Positions 16,794-24,656 of a DNA stretch of 64,000 nt are shown here, piece after piece. Numbering within the stretch: the first letter of the stretch is position 1; each line of letters begins with the position of its first letter. The notes below the pieces were generated by a model. It was not told the DNA's origin. It ran no database searches and worked only from the letters and a program-made list of their open reading frames with translations. The position numbers and the translations under genes were made by a program. Origin of the DNA: Mobilicoccus massiliensis (GTDB taxonomy: Bacteria; Actinomycetota; Actinomycetes; Actinomycetales; Dermatophilaceae); assembly GCF_000826525.2 (NCBI RefSeq), contig NZ_LN651330.1:62001-126000 (forward strand), read 5' to 3'.

Positions 16794-16853
16794 GGGAGGG
16801 TGACCGCCGGAGTGCCGGAGTGCCGGCGCCGGTTGGCGGCCGGGGTGGCCGGG

Positions 16854-17831
16854 TCAGAGGGTGAGCAGGACCTTGCCGATGTGACTCGACTCCTCGAGCG
16901 TGCGGTGGGCGTCGCGGACGTCGTCGATCGGCATGCGAGCGTGGACGATCGGTCGGACGGCTCCCGATTCGATGAGCGGCCATACGTGCTCGCGGACGGA
17001 GGCGATGATGGCCGCCTTCTCCTCGACCGGCCGCATCCGCAGCGAGGTCGCGATCACGGCGCCGCGCTTGCTCAGCAGCTTGCCGATGTTGAGTTCGCCC
17101 TTGACACCGCCCTGCAGGCCGATGACGACGAGCCGGCCGTTGGTCGCGAGCGCGGAGACGTTGCGGTCGAGGTACTTCGCGCCGATGACGTCGAGGATGA
17201 CGTCGGCGCCGTGGCCGTCGGTGGCCTCCTTGAGCTTCTCGACGAAGTCCTCCTCGCGGTAGTTGATGAGGATCTCCGCGCCGAGTTCCCGGCAGAACTC
17301 GAGCTTCTCCGCCGACCCCGCCGTGACGGCGACGCGGGCACCGACCTGCTTGGCGAGCTGGATCGCCATCGTGCCGATGCCGCTGCCGCCGCCGTGGATG
17401 AGCAGGGTCTGACCCGGCTGGAGGTTCGCGGTCATGAACACGTTGGACCAGACCGTCGCGACGACCTCGGGCAGCGCGGCCGCGTCGACGAGCTCGACTC
17501 CGGCGGGCACCGGCAACACCTGGCCCGCGTTCACCGCGACCTTCTCCGCGTAACCGCCGCCGTCGAGCAGCGCGCAGACCTCCTGGCCGACCTCCCACCC
17601 GGTGACGCCCTCGCCGAGCTGCGCGATCGTGCCGCTCACCTCCAGGCCGGGGAGCTCCGAGGCGCCCTTCGGCGGCGGGTAACCTCCCTGGCGCTGAAGC
17701 AGATCCGCGCGGTTGACGCCCGCGGCGGCGACGTCGATGAGCACCTCGCCGGGCTTGAGCGAGGGGGCGTCCACGTCGGCGAGGACGAGAGCGTCGAGGT
17801 CTCCGAATTCAGGAATCGTCACAGCCTTCAT
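16854..17831 (-). CDS. NAD(P)H-quinone oxidoreductase, zinc-free MDR family
   Basis: A 325-residue medium-chain dehydrogenase/reductase of the quinone oxidoreductase (zeta-crystallin-like) group. AGVNRADLLQRQGGYPPPKG is the group signature. LIHGGGSGIGTMAIQLAK holds the NADPH-binding loop, and VGARVAVTAGSAEKLEFCRELGA follows as in the group. Zinc-ligand cysteines of alcohol dehydrogenases are absent. It probably reduces quinones or enones with NADPH in the cytoplasm. TAGGGT (17838-17843, complement) ends 6 nt before the ATG, so the mRNA is probably leaderless. It faces the repeat array at its 3' end, and the mobA-side hairpin lies upstream. Confidence 0.92.
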   Translation of the reverse strand: MKAVTIPEFGDLDALVLADVDAPSLKPGEVLIDVAAAGVNRADLLQRQGGYPPPKGASELPGLEVSGTIAQLGEGVTGWEVGQEVCALLDGGGYAEKVAVNAGQVLPVPAGVELVDAAALPEVVATVWSNVFMTANLQPGQTLLIHGGGSGIGTMAIQLAKQVGARVAVTAGSAEKLEFCRELGAEILINYREEDFVEKLKEATDGHGADVILDVIGAKYLDRNVSALATNGRLVVIGLQGGVKGELNIGKLLSKRGAVIATSLRMRPVEEKAAIIASVREHVWPLIESGAVRPIVHARMPIDDVRDAHRTLEESSHIGKVLLTL

Positions 17832-17931
17832 GTCGTCACCCTAGGAGTGCGGGCAGGGCGTGCGCCTGTCGACCCGGCCGGGCGCTTCGTGAAGCGGCGT
17901 GCGGTTCGGTCGTCGGTGCCCGGGTTCTGTG

Positions 17932-17963
17932 CACCGTGCACGTCGTCGGCGACGTGCACGGTG
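17932..17963. terminator. Strong hairpin downstream of the MobA-like gene
   Basis: CACCGTGCACGTCG pairs perfectly with CGACGTGCACGGTG around a TCGG loop. It lies 44 bp past the stop of the minus-strand MobA-like gene and about 100 bp upstream of the quinone oxidoreductase start. A terminator of the mobA operon is the simplest reading. Confidence 0.7.
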
Positions 17964-18006
17964 TGCCCAGGCGGCCACGGATGACGGATCGGCCGCGAGC
18001 GCCGTG

Positions 18007-18603
18007 TCAGCGCACGTGGCGACGGGCTTCGTCGAGATCGGCGGGTGTGTCGACGTCGAGAACGGCATGGCCGAGGGGAGCGAGGCCGTCGAGGCGCAGC
18101 CCGGCGAGGGTGCGGTAGACGCCGGCGTCGCGGTGCGGCGCGGAGTTCAGCGCTGAGGCGAGCGGTTCGCGCCGGTAGGCGGCGAGCAGCGGTTGCAGAC
18201 GCCCGTCGGGTTGCCGGGCGGCGACCCCGTCGAGCTCTGGGCGGTCGCGGAGTGCCGCGACGCACGCGGCGGCCGTGGTTCCGGCGAACGGCTGGTCTCC
18301 GGCGAGGGCGACGACGATCGGTGTCGGGCACCGTTCGAGGCCGGCGACGAGGCCTGCCACGGGGCCGCCGAGGGGCGGATCCTCGCGGGCCCACCGCACC
18401 TCGCGCGACAGCTCACGCGGATCACCGACGCAGACCACCGGCCAGTCCGTCGGCAGCGACGCGACGAGCGTCTCGAGGATGCTGCGATCACCGAGGCGCA
18501 TCGCGGTCTTGTCGTCGCCGCCCAGGCGCCGAGAGGTGCCGCCGCACAGCACGATCGCCCCCACGGCGTCATGCGACGACGCGGATGGGACCCGGTTCGG
18601 CAT
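18007..18603 (-). CDS. MobA-like NTP transferase (molybdenum cofactor guanylyltransferase family)
   Basis: A 198-residue nucleotidyltransferase. The N-terminal IVLCGGTSRRLGGDDK (about residues 16-31) is the MobA nucleotide-binding loop (LxGGxSxRMGxDK type), and LAGDQPF is the metal-binding segment. MobA transfers GMP to molybdopterin; the more general group also uses CTP. No other molybdenum cofactor gene is nearby. The start codon shares one base with the stop of the upstream membrane-protein gene (ATG 18603-18601, TGA 18605-18603), so the two are translationally coupled. MobA is the likeliest role, but the group is often misassigned. Confidence 0.82.
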   Translation of the reverse strand: MPNRVPSASSHDAVGAIVLCGGTSRRLGGDDKTAMRLGDRSILETLVASLPTDWPVVCVGDPRELSREVRWAREDPPLGGPVAGLVAGLERCPTPIVVALAGDQPFAGTTAAACVAALRDRPELDGVAARQPDGRLQPLLAAYRREPLASALNSAPHRDAGVYRTLAGLRLDGLAPLGHAVLDVDTPADLDEARRHVR

Positions 18604-19079
18604 CAGAGGAGTCGGGGGTCGGCCACTCGCCGTCGCAGCGCGTGTATCGCATTACGCCCGAGCGTGGCGACGAGCGCCCAGGTCACACAGACGGGCGCGG
18701 TGAGCGCGGCCGCCACGAAGATCCACTTCCACCACACGGCGACCAGCGGCAGGGCGAGCACGAAGAAGAGTGCCGAGGTGAGCAACGCACCCGCCTTGGA
18801 GGAGTACAACAGCCCGACCGGGCCCAGCAGAGCGGCGAGGACGACGGCGACCAGCACCGAACGCGGCGCTCGGACCGGCCTGGCCGACCACAGGTGGGCG
18901 AGGCGGGTTTTCCCGCTCTGCGCGCGGAGCGATCCGCTCGAACACTCGGTGAGCGTGTCCTGAGGGTTGCCGTGGGCGTCGTAGCCACCGACGCGCGGGC
19001 CCGGCGACGCAGGCGGGGCCGTGACGTTCGACGGGGGGAGCGGCGAGATGGGCGGGATCGGGGCCTGGTAGGTGCTCAC
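18603..19079 (-). CDS. Small membrane protein with a proline-rich N-terminus
   Basis: 158 residues from the GTG at 19077-19079, which overlaps the upstream stop (GTGA). The first 60 residues are rich in Pro and Ser (YQAPIPPISPLPPSNVTAPP). They are followed by about three hydrophobic segments (SVLVAVVLAALLGPVGLLYSS, ALLTSALFFVLALPLVAVWW, FVAAALTAPVCVTWALVATL). The LLGPVGLLYSS word resembles the FFLGPLGMIY of the neighbouring gene, so the two are distant paralogues. No enzyme motif is visible and the function is unknown. It is part of a four-gene operon ending with the MobA-like gene. Confidence 0.7.
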   Translation of the reverse strand: MSTYQAPIPPISPLPPSNVTAPPASPGPRVGGYDAHGNPQDTLTECSSGSLRAQSGKTRLAHLWSARPVRAPRSVLVAVVLAALLGPVGLLYSSKAGALLTSALFFVLALPLVAVWWKWIFVAAALTAPVCVTWALVATLGRNAIHALRRRVADPRLL

Positions 19080-19375
19080 CAGCCGTCTCCGCGGACGGCG
19101 AGGATGCGGCGGTGGCGTTCGTTGGTGCGGTGCCCGGCCCACACGCCCCAGATCATGCACAGCGGCCAGACGACCGGCAGGCCGTGGCCGAGGGTGAGGA
19201 CGGCGACGACGAGGGTGAGGCCGGTCATGACGATCGTGCCGAGGAACGTCGTGTAGATCATGCCGAGCGGCCCGAGGAAGAACGTGAGGATCGCCGAGAG
19301 CAGCAGCGACTTGCGCGGAGCGGCGTCGACGTACACCGGGGTGCGTGGATATCGCGGATACGTGGGCGTGGTCAT
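19076..19375 (-). CDS. Small membrane protein (99 residues)
   Basis: Starts at the ATG 19375 with GAGGAGGAGG immediately upstream. A short Pro/Tyr-rich N-terminus (TTPTYPRYPRTPVYV) precedes two to three hydrophobic segments, including LLLSAILTFFLGPLGMIYTTFLG and LTLVVAVLTLGHGLPVVWPLCMIWGVW (both shortened in my reading). This organisation, with a LGPLGMIY motif, occurs in small TM2-like or DUF4190-like actinobacterial proteins; the function is unknown. It overlaps the next gene by 4 bp. Confidence 0.7.
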   Translation of the reverse strand: MTTPTYPRYPRTPVYVDAAPRKSLLLSAILTFFLGPLGMIYTTFLGTIVMTGLTLVVAVLTLGHGLPVVWPLCMIWGVWAGHRTNERHRRILAVRGDGW

Positions 19376-19436
19376 CGGTCCTCCTCCTCGCAGGGACACC
19401 GATGGAACGCCTCGGCGAGGAGATTCGTTCCGCCCG

Positions 19437-20018
19437 TCAACCGACGGGACCGTACCCGGGTGGCCGTCGTGGCGCCGTCGGCGCCGGCGGGGCGGGCCGC
19501 CCCCGCAGCAGCAGGCACATCTGGCCGAACCAGCCGAGCCCGACGCAGATGAGCCCGATGACGACCAGGGCGGAGAACACCTCGCTGTCCGCCGGCGCAC
19601 CCGTGAGTCGTGCCGCGACCGAGGTGGTCGAGCCGGGAGCGTCGCCGAAGTCGGCGAGGCAGAGTCCCACGAGGAACATCCCACCCCAGACCGTCGCCTG
19701 CGCCACCGCCTCGGCCTCGTGCAGGGAGAGCCGGGGCCGCCTGCCCATGCCCTGCGCCGTCACGAAGAGTGCGGGCAGGAAGAGCAGGATCATCGGGATC
19801 GTGCCGTACCCGAGGATGAGGAACGTCATCCAGCCGCCACCCCCGATGTAGGTCCGGCCGATCGTCACCCAGAAGCACGCCAGCAGGGTGCCGGAGGCCA
19901 TCGACCGTGCGACGGCCCTCGCGAACGGGCTCATCGGCTCGCTCGGGCGCACCTCCTCGGGCTCAGCGGCCCTGGTGGCCGAGGTGGAGAGGTGGGGTGC
20001 AGTGGGATCGGGGTCCAT
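19437..20018 (-). CDS. Membrane protein, four predicted helices
   Basis: 193 residues from the ATG at 20018, preceded by GAGGTGA. It has hydrophobic segments near residues 42-60, 66-90, 105-125 and 150-170. One contains GWMTFLILGYGTIPMILLFLPALF, shortened here, and the C-terminal one GLICVGLGWFGQMCLLLRG. The tail is Pro-rich. No conserved domain is recognised. It lies 61 bp upstream of the small membrane protein genes in the same orientation and is probably the first gene of that operon. Confidence 0.65.
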   Translation of the reverse strand: MDPDPTAPHLSTSATRAAEPEEVRPSEPMSPFARAVARSMASGTLLACFWVTIGRTYIGGGGWMTFLILGYGTIPMILLFLPALFVTAQGMGRRPRLSLHEAEAVAQATVWGGMFLVGLCLADFGDAPGSTTSVAARLTGAPADSEVFSALVVIGLICVGLGWFGQMCLLLRGRPAPPAPTAPRRPPGYGPVG

Positions 20019-20151
20019 CGGGTCACCTCGAACGGCGGGGACGAACACCGGCGGCTGCCGGCTTCCCCCAGGCTCGGCCGATCACACCGGCATGTGGGTC
20101 CCGGGAGCCGCGGCCGTCCACAGGCAGGGGGCACGCGACGCCCCCGACTCC

Positions 20152-20541
20152 TCAGCCGCCGAGCACGGTGAACGTGCCGACCGCGTGCGCGATGGGAGCG
20201 TCGTCGACGGGTCGCATGAGGTCGGCCTCGACGAGGACGAGTCTCTTGCCGGCCTTGCGCACCTCGGCGCTCGCGCGCAGGTCGTCGCCCTCCTTCGCCG
20301 GGCCGAGGTAGGTGACGGTCATCGAGACGGTGGCGGTCTCCTGCCCCTCCTCCAGGTGCTCGCGCACGGCATCGCCCATGGCGGTGTCGAGGATCGTCGC
20401 CATGACCCCACCGTGCAGGGTGCCGTTGCGGTTGAGGTGTTCGGCGCCGACGGTGAGCGCCTTGCCGGCGTCGTCACCCGGGCGTGGAGACTCCTGCGGA
20501 GAGGCGGAGGTGATACCGAGTCGGTCGGGAAACGCAGTCAT
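20152..20541 (-). CDS. PaaI-family hotdog thioesterase
   Basis: A 129-residue hotdog-fold protein. LNRNGTLHGGVMATILDTAMG (about residues 36-56) is the PaaI-type catalytic helix and its lead-in, and TVSMTVTYLGPAKEGDDLRASAEV is the following beta region. Members hydrolyse acyl- or phenylacetyl-CoA thioesters. TAAGGG lies 6 nt before the ATG on the coding strand, so a leaderless start is possible. It follows the ABC-Xre genes on the same strand by 37 bp. The substrate is unknown. Confidence 0.87.
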   Translation of the reverse strand: MTAFPDRLGITSASPQESPRPGDDAGKALTVGAEHLNRNGTLHGGVMATILDTAMGDAVREHLEEGQETATVSMTVTYLGPAKEGDDLRASAEVRKAGKRLVLVEADLMRPVDDAPIAHAVGTFTVLGG

Positions 20542-20578
20542 GCTCCACCCTTACCCGCGAGGTGGCCGTTCCAAGAGG

Positions 20579-20872
20579 TCAGGCCGGACGAGAGCGGCCG
20601 ACCGGCGCCGGGGTCGGGTCGTCGCCTCGCTGGGAGCCCAGCCGCGGGAACTCGCGCAACGAGAAGACGACCTCCACGGGCACCTCGAAGTACTCCGCGA
20701 TGCGCAGCGCGACGAACAGGCTCGGTGCGTACTCCCCGCGTTCGAGATACCCGATGGTCTGGTAGTGCACGCCGAGTGCGTCCGCGAGTTGTCTGCGTGA
20801 GACCCCACGCTCGGCGCGCAGCATCGCGATGCGGTTGTGAACCTGCTCGCGGGTGGTGCTGCCGTCGGACAT
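20579..20872 (-). CDS. Xre-family HTH regulator next to an ABC exporter
   Basis: A 97-residue protein with one HTH: IAMLRAERGVSRRQLADALGVHYQTIGYLERGEYAPS (residues 15-51, shortened in reading) is the classical Cro/CI fold. It is followed by a hydrophobic FEVPVEVVFSLREFP segment seen in YozG/YgzD-like small regulators. It lies 33 bp downstream of the permease gene and is probably co-transcribed, so local control of the exporter is likely. The tail is Pro-rich and unstructured. Confidence 0.88.
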   Translation of the reverse strand: MSDGSTTREQVHNRIAMLRAERGVSRRQLADALGVHYQTIGYLERGEYAPSLFVALRIAEYFEVPVEVVFSLREFPRLGSQRGDDPTPAPVGRSRPA

Positions 20873-20905
20873 GGGCCCCTCAGTCCTTCCTGTCGGACAT
20901 GGCCT

Positions 20906-21745
20906 TCAGTATCCCTTGGCCATGACGCGATCCCGCGCGGCGGCCACGACCGACCCCGACTGGCGTCGCACCATGCGCCGCAGGACACCCGGCGTGAGAG
21001 CCAGGCCCACGACGGTCCACACGAGGAGGGCGACGGCGGCCGTGCCGGTGTGGAAGGTTCCGCCCATCTCCAGGGCGGCGGCCTCCGGCGGCAGCATCGC
21101 CGCGCGCAGCCCGACCCCGAGCCAGTACGTCGGCAACACCTGTCCGATCCACTGCAGCCACGTCGGCAGTGACGCGAGCGGGTAGAAGATGCCGCTGATC
21201 GCCATGGTGGCGTAGATGCCCATGCTGACGATGCCGAGCGCGAGGGGGCCGCTCAGGGCGGCGCCCAGCAGGGCACCGGCCGGCATCGTCGCGGCGAGAC
21301 CGAGGGTGCAGAAGGCGAGGAACAGCGCCCATCGCCCCGGCGTCGACGGGGCGATGCCCTCGACGAGGAGGCCGCCGAGGCCGACGAGGGCGATGGTCGG
21401 CAGCAGGCTCACGGCGCCGTAGGTGAGCAGGCCGGACAGCAGGTGGGCACCCATGGCCCCGGGAACCGCCTTGGCCCGAAGGAGCGTGCCGTCCTCCCGC
21501 TCCTGCATGAGGCCGCCGCTGATCCCCATGAGACCGCCGGTGACCAGGTACATCGCGGCGACGCCGGGGATGCCCAGCTGGGCCAGGGAGATCGCGCTGC
21601 CCATGACCGAGGAGTCGCGCAGGAAGAAGAGCACGAAGAGGCCGATGGCCGGCCAGATGAGCCACCCGACCGCCGTCCACGACAGCAACTCGATGCGGGT
21701 CTGGATGCGGGCCTGGCGCAGCGCGCCGGACATCGTCGTGTTCAC
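20906..21745 (-). CDS. ABC-2-type transporter permease
   Basis: 279 residues with six hydrophobic segments in ABC-2 order. GGLMGISGGLMQEREDGTLLRAKAVPGAM is the conserved cytoplasmic coupling region, and SGIFYPLASLPTWLQWIGQVLPTYW is the ABC-2 signature before the last helix pair (both shortened). It is the membrane half of a drug-, antibiotic- or lipid-exporting pump. Its start overlaps the ATPase gene (ATGA, 21742-21745). The substrate is unknown. Confidence 0.9.
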   Translation of the reverse strand: MNTTMSGALRQARIQTRIELLSWTAVGWLIWPAIGLFVLFFLRDSSVMGSAISLAQLGIPGVAAMYLVTGGLMGISGGLMQEREDGTLLRAKAVPGAMGAHLLSGLLTYGAVSLLPTIALVGLGGLLVEGIAPSTPGRWALFLAFCTLGLAATMPAGALLGAALSGPLALGIVSMGIYATMAISGIFYPLASLPTWLQWIGQVLPTYWLGVGLRAAMLPPEAAALEMGGTFHTGTAAVALLVWTVVGLALTPGVLRRMVRRQSGSVVAAARDRVMAKGY

Positions 21746-22713
21746 GGGGCCACCTCGCGATCGGGGGTACGGAGCCAGAGGGCGCCGGCATCGGCCGCGT
21801 CCGCCGGGTCCGCCGCGTCGGCCGCATCGCAGTCACCCGCGCTGCGCCGGACGAGAGACAGGTAGGCGTCCTCGAGGCCGGCACGCCGGACCTCGAGGTG
21901 GCTGATGGGCGACCCCGCGGAGAGCAGGACGTCGCGCAGATAGTCGACCGGGTCCTCGCAGGCATGGACCTCGATCACGCCGTCTCGTTCGAACCGCACC
22001 TCCGACGTGCGCGAGGCGGCCATCCGCAGGGAGTCCGGCGACCCGTCGGCGACGATGACGCCGCGGGCGAGGATCACGACCCGGTCGGCGAGTTTCTCGG
22101 CCTCGTCGAGGTCGTGGGTGGTGAGCAGGATCGTCACGTCCTCGTCGGCCAGCGAGGCGATGAGGTCGTGGAAGTCGCGACGGGCGGCGGGGTCGAACCC
22201 GGCGGTGGGTTCGTCGAGAAAGAGGACCTCCGGGCGCCCGACGATGCCCACGGCCACGTCCAGCCGCCGTCGCTGGCCGCCGGAGAGCTTGGAGATCTGC
22301 GTGCGGGCCTGCTCGGCGAGGCCGACCCGTTCGAGGAGGGCGTCGGTGTCCCACGGCCGGGGATCGTCGGGCGTCGAGTACGGGCGGTAGAACTCCCCGA
22401 GATGAGCGAGGAACTCCCGCACCCGCCACCGGGGGTGATCGCGCCAACTCTGCAGCACGACGCCCACCCGCGCCCGCCACGCCTCGTCGGCCGAGAGCGG
22501 GGTGCGGCCGAGCACCTGCACCTGCCCGGCGGAGGGGGCGCGAAAGCCCTCGAGGATCTCGATGGTCGTCGTCTTGCCCGCTCCGTTGGGCCCGAGGAGT
22601 GCGACGACCTCGCCACGACGAATGGTCAGGTCGAGGCCGTGCAACACCCGATGACTGCCGTAACTCATCTCGAGACCGCGAACGTCGATCGCGACCTCGG
22701 CCGTAGATGTCAT
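21742..22713 (-). CDS. ABC transporter ATP-binding protein
   Basis: A 323-residue ATPase. Walker A is GPNGAGKTT, the signature is SKLSGGQRRRLD, Walker B is VLFLDEPTAGFDP and the switch His is in LLTTHDLDEAEKLADR. DrrA-like C-terminal residues follow, ending in a run of Asp/Ala repeats (DAADAADPADAADAG). I chose the ATG at 22711-22713 because a near-consensus promoter ends just upstream. A longer frame to 22794 would contain that promoter. It forms an operon with the permease and the Xre regulator. Confidence 0.92.
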   Translation of the reverse strand: MTSTAEVAIDVRGLEMSYGSHRVLHGLDLTIRRGEVVALLGPNGAGKTTTIEILEGFRAPSAGQVQVLGRTPLSADEAWRARVGVVLQSWRDHPRWRVREFLAHLGEFYRPYSTPDDPRPWDTDALLERVGLAEQARTQISKLSGGQRRRLDVAVGIVGRPEVLFLDEPTAGFDPAARRDFHDLIASLADEDVTILLTTHDLDEAEKLADRVVILARGVIVADGSPDSLRMAASRTSEVRFERDGVIEVHACEDPVDYLRDVLLSAGSPISHLEVRRAGLEDAYLSLVRRSAGDCDAADAADPADAADAGALWLRTPDREVAP

Positions 22714-22720
22714 GTGAAGG

Positions 22721-22750
22721 AATGTAGTACGACTGCTACGAACGGTGCAA
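22721..22750 (-). promoter_or_regulatory. Promoter of the ABC exporter operon, leaderless, with a dyad in the spacer
   Basis: Reading the minus strand, -35 TTGCAC (22750-22745), an 18-bp spacer and -10 TACATT (22726-22721) are followed by 7 nt and the ATG at 22713. The spacer holds GTAGCA-N4-TACTAC, a near-palindrome (five of six positions) that could be a repressor site, perhaps for the Xre protein of the same operon. Confidence 0.65.
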
Positions 22751-22802
22751 GGGAAGCGCTCGGACTCACCATCGGCGTGGTCCTCGCCGGCCACGTTCCG
22801 GG

Positions 22803-22808
22803 CATGAT
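22803..22808 (+). promoter_or_regulatory. -10 hexamer CATGAT for leaderless thpR
   Basis: CATGAT ends 6 nt before the ATG at 22815 and no Shine-Dalgarno sequence is present. Confidence 0.45.
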
Positions 22809-22814
22809 GAGTCG

Positions 22815-23435
22815 ATGCGGTGCTTCGTGAGTCTTCCCGTGCCCGAGGACGTCCGCGCTCATCTCGACGCGTTCCTCGAGCCGCGCCGGCTGGCGGAGGA
22901 CACCCTGCGGTGGTCGTCGCCCGAGCGATGGCATCTCACGCTGGCGTTCATGCCCGACGTCTCCGAGGTGGATCTCGAGGATCTGCAGGAGCGGCTCGAG
23001 GCGGCCTGTGCGCGCCGGCGTCCGCTCGAGCTGCGCCTGCGCGGCGGTGGTGTCTTCGGGTCCGCACGCAAGGCGCGGGTGCTGTGGGCGAACGTCGCGA
23101 TGCCGGCCTCGGACCGCGAGGAACTCGACCTGCTCGCCGTCGGGGCACGGCATGCCGCCGCGGCCGCGGGGACGGTCGTCGAGGGCGGGCAGTTCGTGCC
23201 CCACCTCACGCTGGCGCGCACACCCCGGCCTCGCGAACTCGGCCATCTGCTGCAGGTTCTCGACGTCTACGAGAGCCCGTCGTGGACGGCGAGATCCGCC
23301 GACCTCGTCGCCTCCGAGCTGACCCCGGTCGTGCGGCACGAGGTGCTCTCCACCCATCGCCTCGGACCACCCGACCCGGACGAGGAGAAGTGGTGGCGTC
23401 GCGGCATCCTCGGACGTCAGGAGCCTGCGGAGTAG
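22815..23435 (+). CDS. thpR: RNA 2',3'-cyclic phosphodiesterase (2H phosphoesterase)
   Basis: A 206-residue 2H-family protein. The two catalytic HxTx motifs are visible as WHLTLAF (about residue 40) and PHLTLAR (about residue 131). The start MRCFVSLPVPEDVR matches the ThpR/LigT N-terminal strand. The family opens 2',3'-cyclic phosphates of RNA, and its role in vivo is unclear. The gene stands alone, divergent from the ABC exporter, with a probable leaderless promoter. Confidence 0.93.
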   Translation: MRCFVSLPVPEDVRAHLDAFLEPRRLAEDTLRWSSPERWHLTLAFMPDVSEVDLEDLQERLEAACARRRPLELRLRGGGVFGSARKARVLWANVAMPASDREELDLLAVGARHAAAAAGTVVEGGQFVPHLTLARTPRPRELGHLLQVLDVYESPSWTARSADLVASELTPVVRHEVLSTHRLGPPDPDEEKWWRRGILGRQEPAE

Positions 23436-23662
23436 GCGCGGCGCCTCCGGAGCGCGCTTGTATCGGGGCCGCGATCGGGCCCAGGAACGCGTCGACCGGC
23501 ATCCCCCCCTTCGCCAGGCCTGCGGCGTGGAACGAAGGCTTGGTCAAGTGCTGACCTGACCGAGGCGAGCCGGTTACCGGGCCGTCGGCCGAGGCGGGGA
23601 TGATTGACGATGCGTCCGAGATGCCCGGACGACGTCGATCGGTCTCAGGGGGAGATCTCACC

Positions 23663-24580
23663 ATGGCCCAGTCCCGCCCGTTCACGCGCCGCAGCCTGCT
23701 CGGCGCAGCTCTGCTCGGAGCGACCGGTGTCGCCGCCGGGTGTGGATCGGCGGGGATCCCACCCGAGCCGGGGATCGGCCGTTCCGGTGGCGAGGCCGCG
23801 ACCCCCGAGACCCCTGGGACCCCGGCCGGCTCCGCCGACTCGTCGCCGTCCGCCACCGCCGAGGCGACGAACGCCGAGATCATCGCCCGCGCCACGGTTC
23901 CCGTGCTCTGCTATCACCAGGTGCGGCCGTACGAGTCGGGCGACACCTCGTACAGCAAGCAGTTGCTCATCATCGAACCGGCGCGCTTTCGCGAGCAGCT
24001 CGATGCGATCAAGGGCGCCGGGTACACGACCATCACGCCCGACGACTACCTCGCACACCTCACCGGCGGCGCGCAGCTGCCCGAGAAGCCCGTCATCCTC
24101 AGCTTCGACGACGGCAAGGACAACCAGCCCGAGGTCGCCCTCGCGGCCGTGGCCGAGCGCGGGATGAAGGCGACGTGGTTCATCATGACCACCGTCATCG
24201 GCAATCCCGGCTGGACGACCAAGGCCCAGATCCGTCAGATGGCAGAGGCGGGCATGACGATCGGTGCCCACACCTGGGACCACCACGACGTGCGCAAGTA
24301 CAAGGGCAAGGACTTCACGATCCAGTTCGACGAGCCGCGCGAGAAGCTGCAGGAGCTCTCGGGTCAACCGGTCGACACCTTCGCCTACCCGTACGGAGCG
24401 TGGAACCCCGCGGCGCTCCCGCACCTGGAGAAGGCCGGTTACCGCACCGGTTTCCAGCTCTCCGACAAGCCGATCGACGGTCGGCACCCCCTCATGACGC
24501 TGAGGAGATCCCTGACGGCGTCCGACTGGACCGGTGAGCAGGTCGTCGCCAAGCTCCGGGAGATCGCTCAGAAGGCCTGA
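23663..24580 (+). CDS. Polysaccharide deacetylase, Tat-type lipoprotein
   Basis: 305 residues from the ATG at 23663, which has GGGGGAG upstream. The N-terminus FTRRSLLGAALLGATGVAAGC combines a twin-arginine motif with a lipobox; Cys27 would be lipidated, so the enzyme is exported folded and anchored outside the membrane. A Ser/Thr/Pro/Ala linker follows to about residue 75. The NodB domain has VLCYHQVRPYE, SFDDGKDNQ (catalytic Asp-Asp), GAHTWDHHD (metal HxxxH) and FAYPYGAWNP. It probably removes acetyl groups from a cell-wall or capsule glycan. An in-frame ATG at 23600 is less likely because it would put 21 residues before the signal. Confidence 0.92.
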   Translation: MAQSRPFTRRSLLGAALLGATGVAAGCGSAGIPPEPGIGRSGGEAATPETPGTPAGSADSSPSATAEATNAEIIARATVPVLCYHQVRPYESGDTSYSKQLLIIEPARFREQLDAIKGAGYTTITPDDYLAHLTGGAQLPEKPVILSFDDGKDNQPEVALAAVAERGMKATWFIMTTVIGNPGWTTKAQIRQMAEAGMTIGAHTWDHHDVRKYKGKDFTIQFDEPREKLQELSGQPVDTFAYPYGAWNPAALPHLEKAGYRTGFQLSDKPIDGRHPLMTLRRSLTASDWTGEQVVAKLREIAQKA

Positions 24581-24612
24581 CGCATCCCATCGCCTACTCG
24601 CCGGTCGGGCCC

Positions 24613-24618
24613 TAGCGT
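24613..24618 (+). promoter_or_regulatory. -10 hexamer TAGCGT for the BAAT-like gene
   Basis: TAGCGT stands 38 nt upstream of the ATG at 24657, leaving room for a short leader with the GGGGGAG ribosome-binding site. Confidence 0.4.
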
Positions 24619-24656
24619 GTGTCGCATACGTGAACGTTCGAGCGGGGGAGTGACAC

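Larger units (their letters stand above)
16105..16853. repeat. Cluster of palindromic and tandem GC-rich repeats between convergent genes
   Basis: A 749-bp gene-free region built from one 19-bp core, GCTCGAACAGGCGGTTTCA (arm A), or its GCTCGGACAG variant, and its reverse complement (arm B). A copies start at 16166, 16283, 16397, 16439, 16482, 16524, 16640 and 16718. B copies start at 16222, 16337, 16579 and 16775. Four A-B pairs form hairpins with loops of 35-38 nt that themselves repeat (GAGGAGCGTGCTGTGTCGTC). Copies 16397-16524 are a 42-43-bp tandem series. A degenerate copy lies near 16130. The region separates malic enzyme (+) from the quinone oxidoreductase (-). Open frames across it are repeat artefacts. 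Confidence 0.9.

Noticed and set aside
16105-16853. CRISPR array
   Set aside because: Repeats are inverted as well as direct, spacers are unequal in length and are themselves repeated, and no cas gene is near.
16013-16864. Pro/Gly/Arg-rich open frames across the repeat array on both strands
   Set aside because: They are produced by translation of the GC-rich repeats in several frames, have no family features, and the same residues recur with the repeat unit.
23600-23662. Earlier start for the polysaccharide deacetylase
   Set aside because: It would place 21 residues before the twin-arginine signal and has no ribosome-binding site, while 23663 has GGGGGAG upstream.
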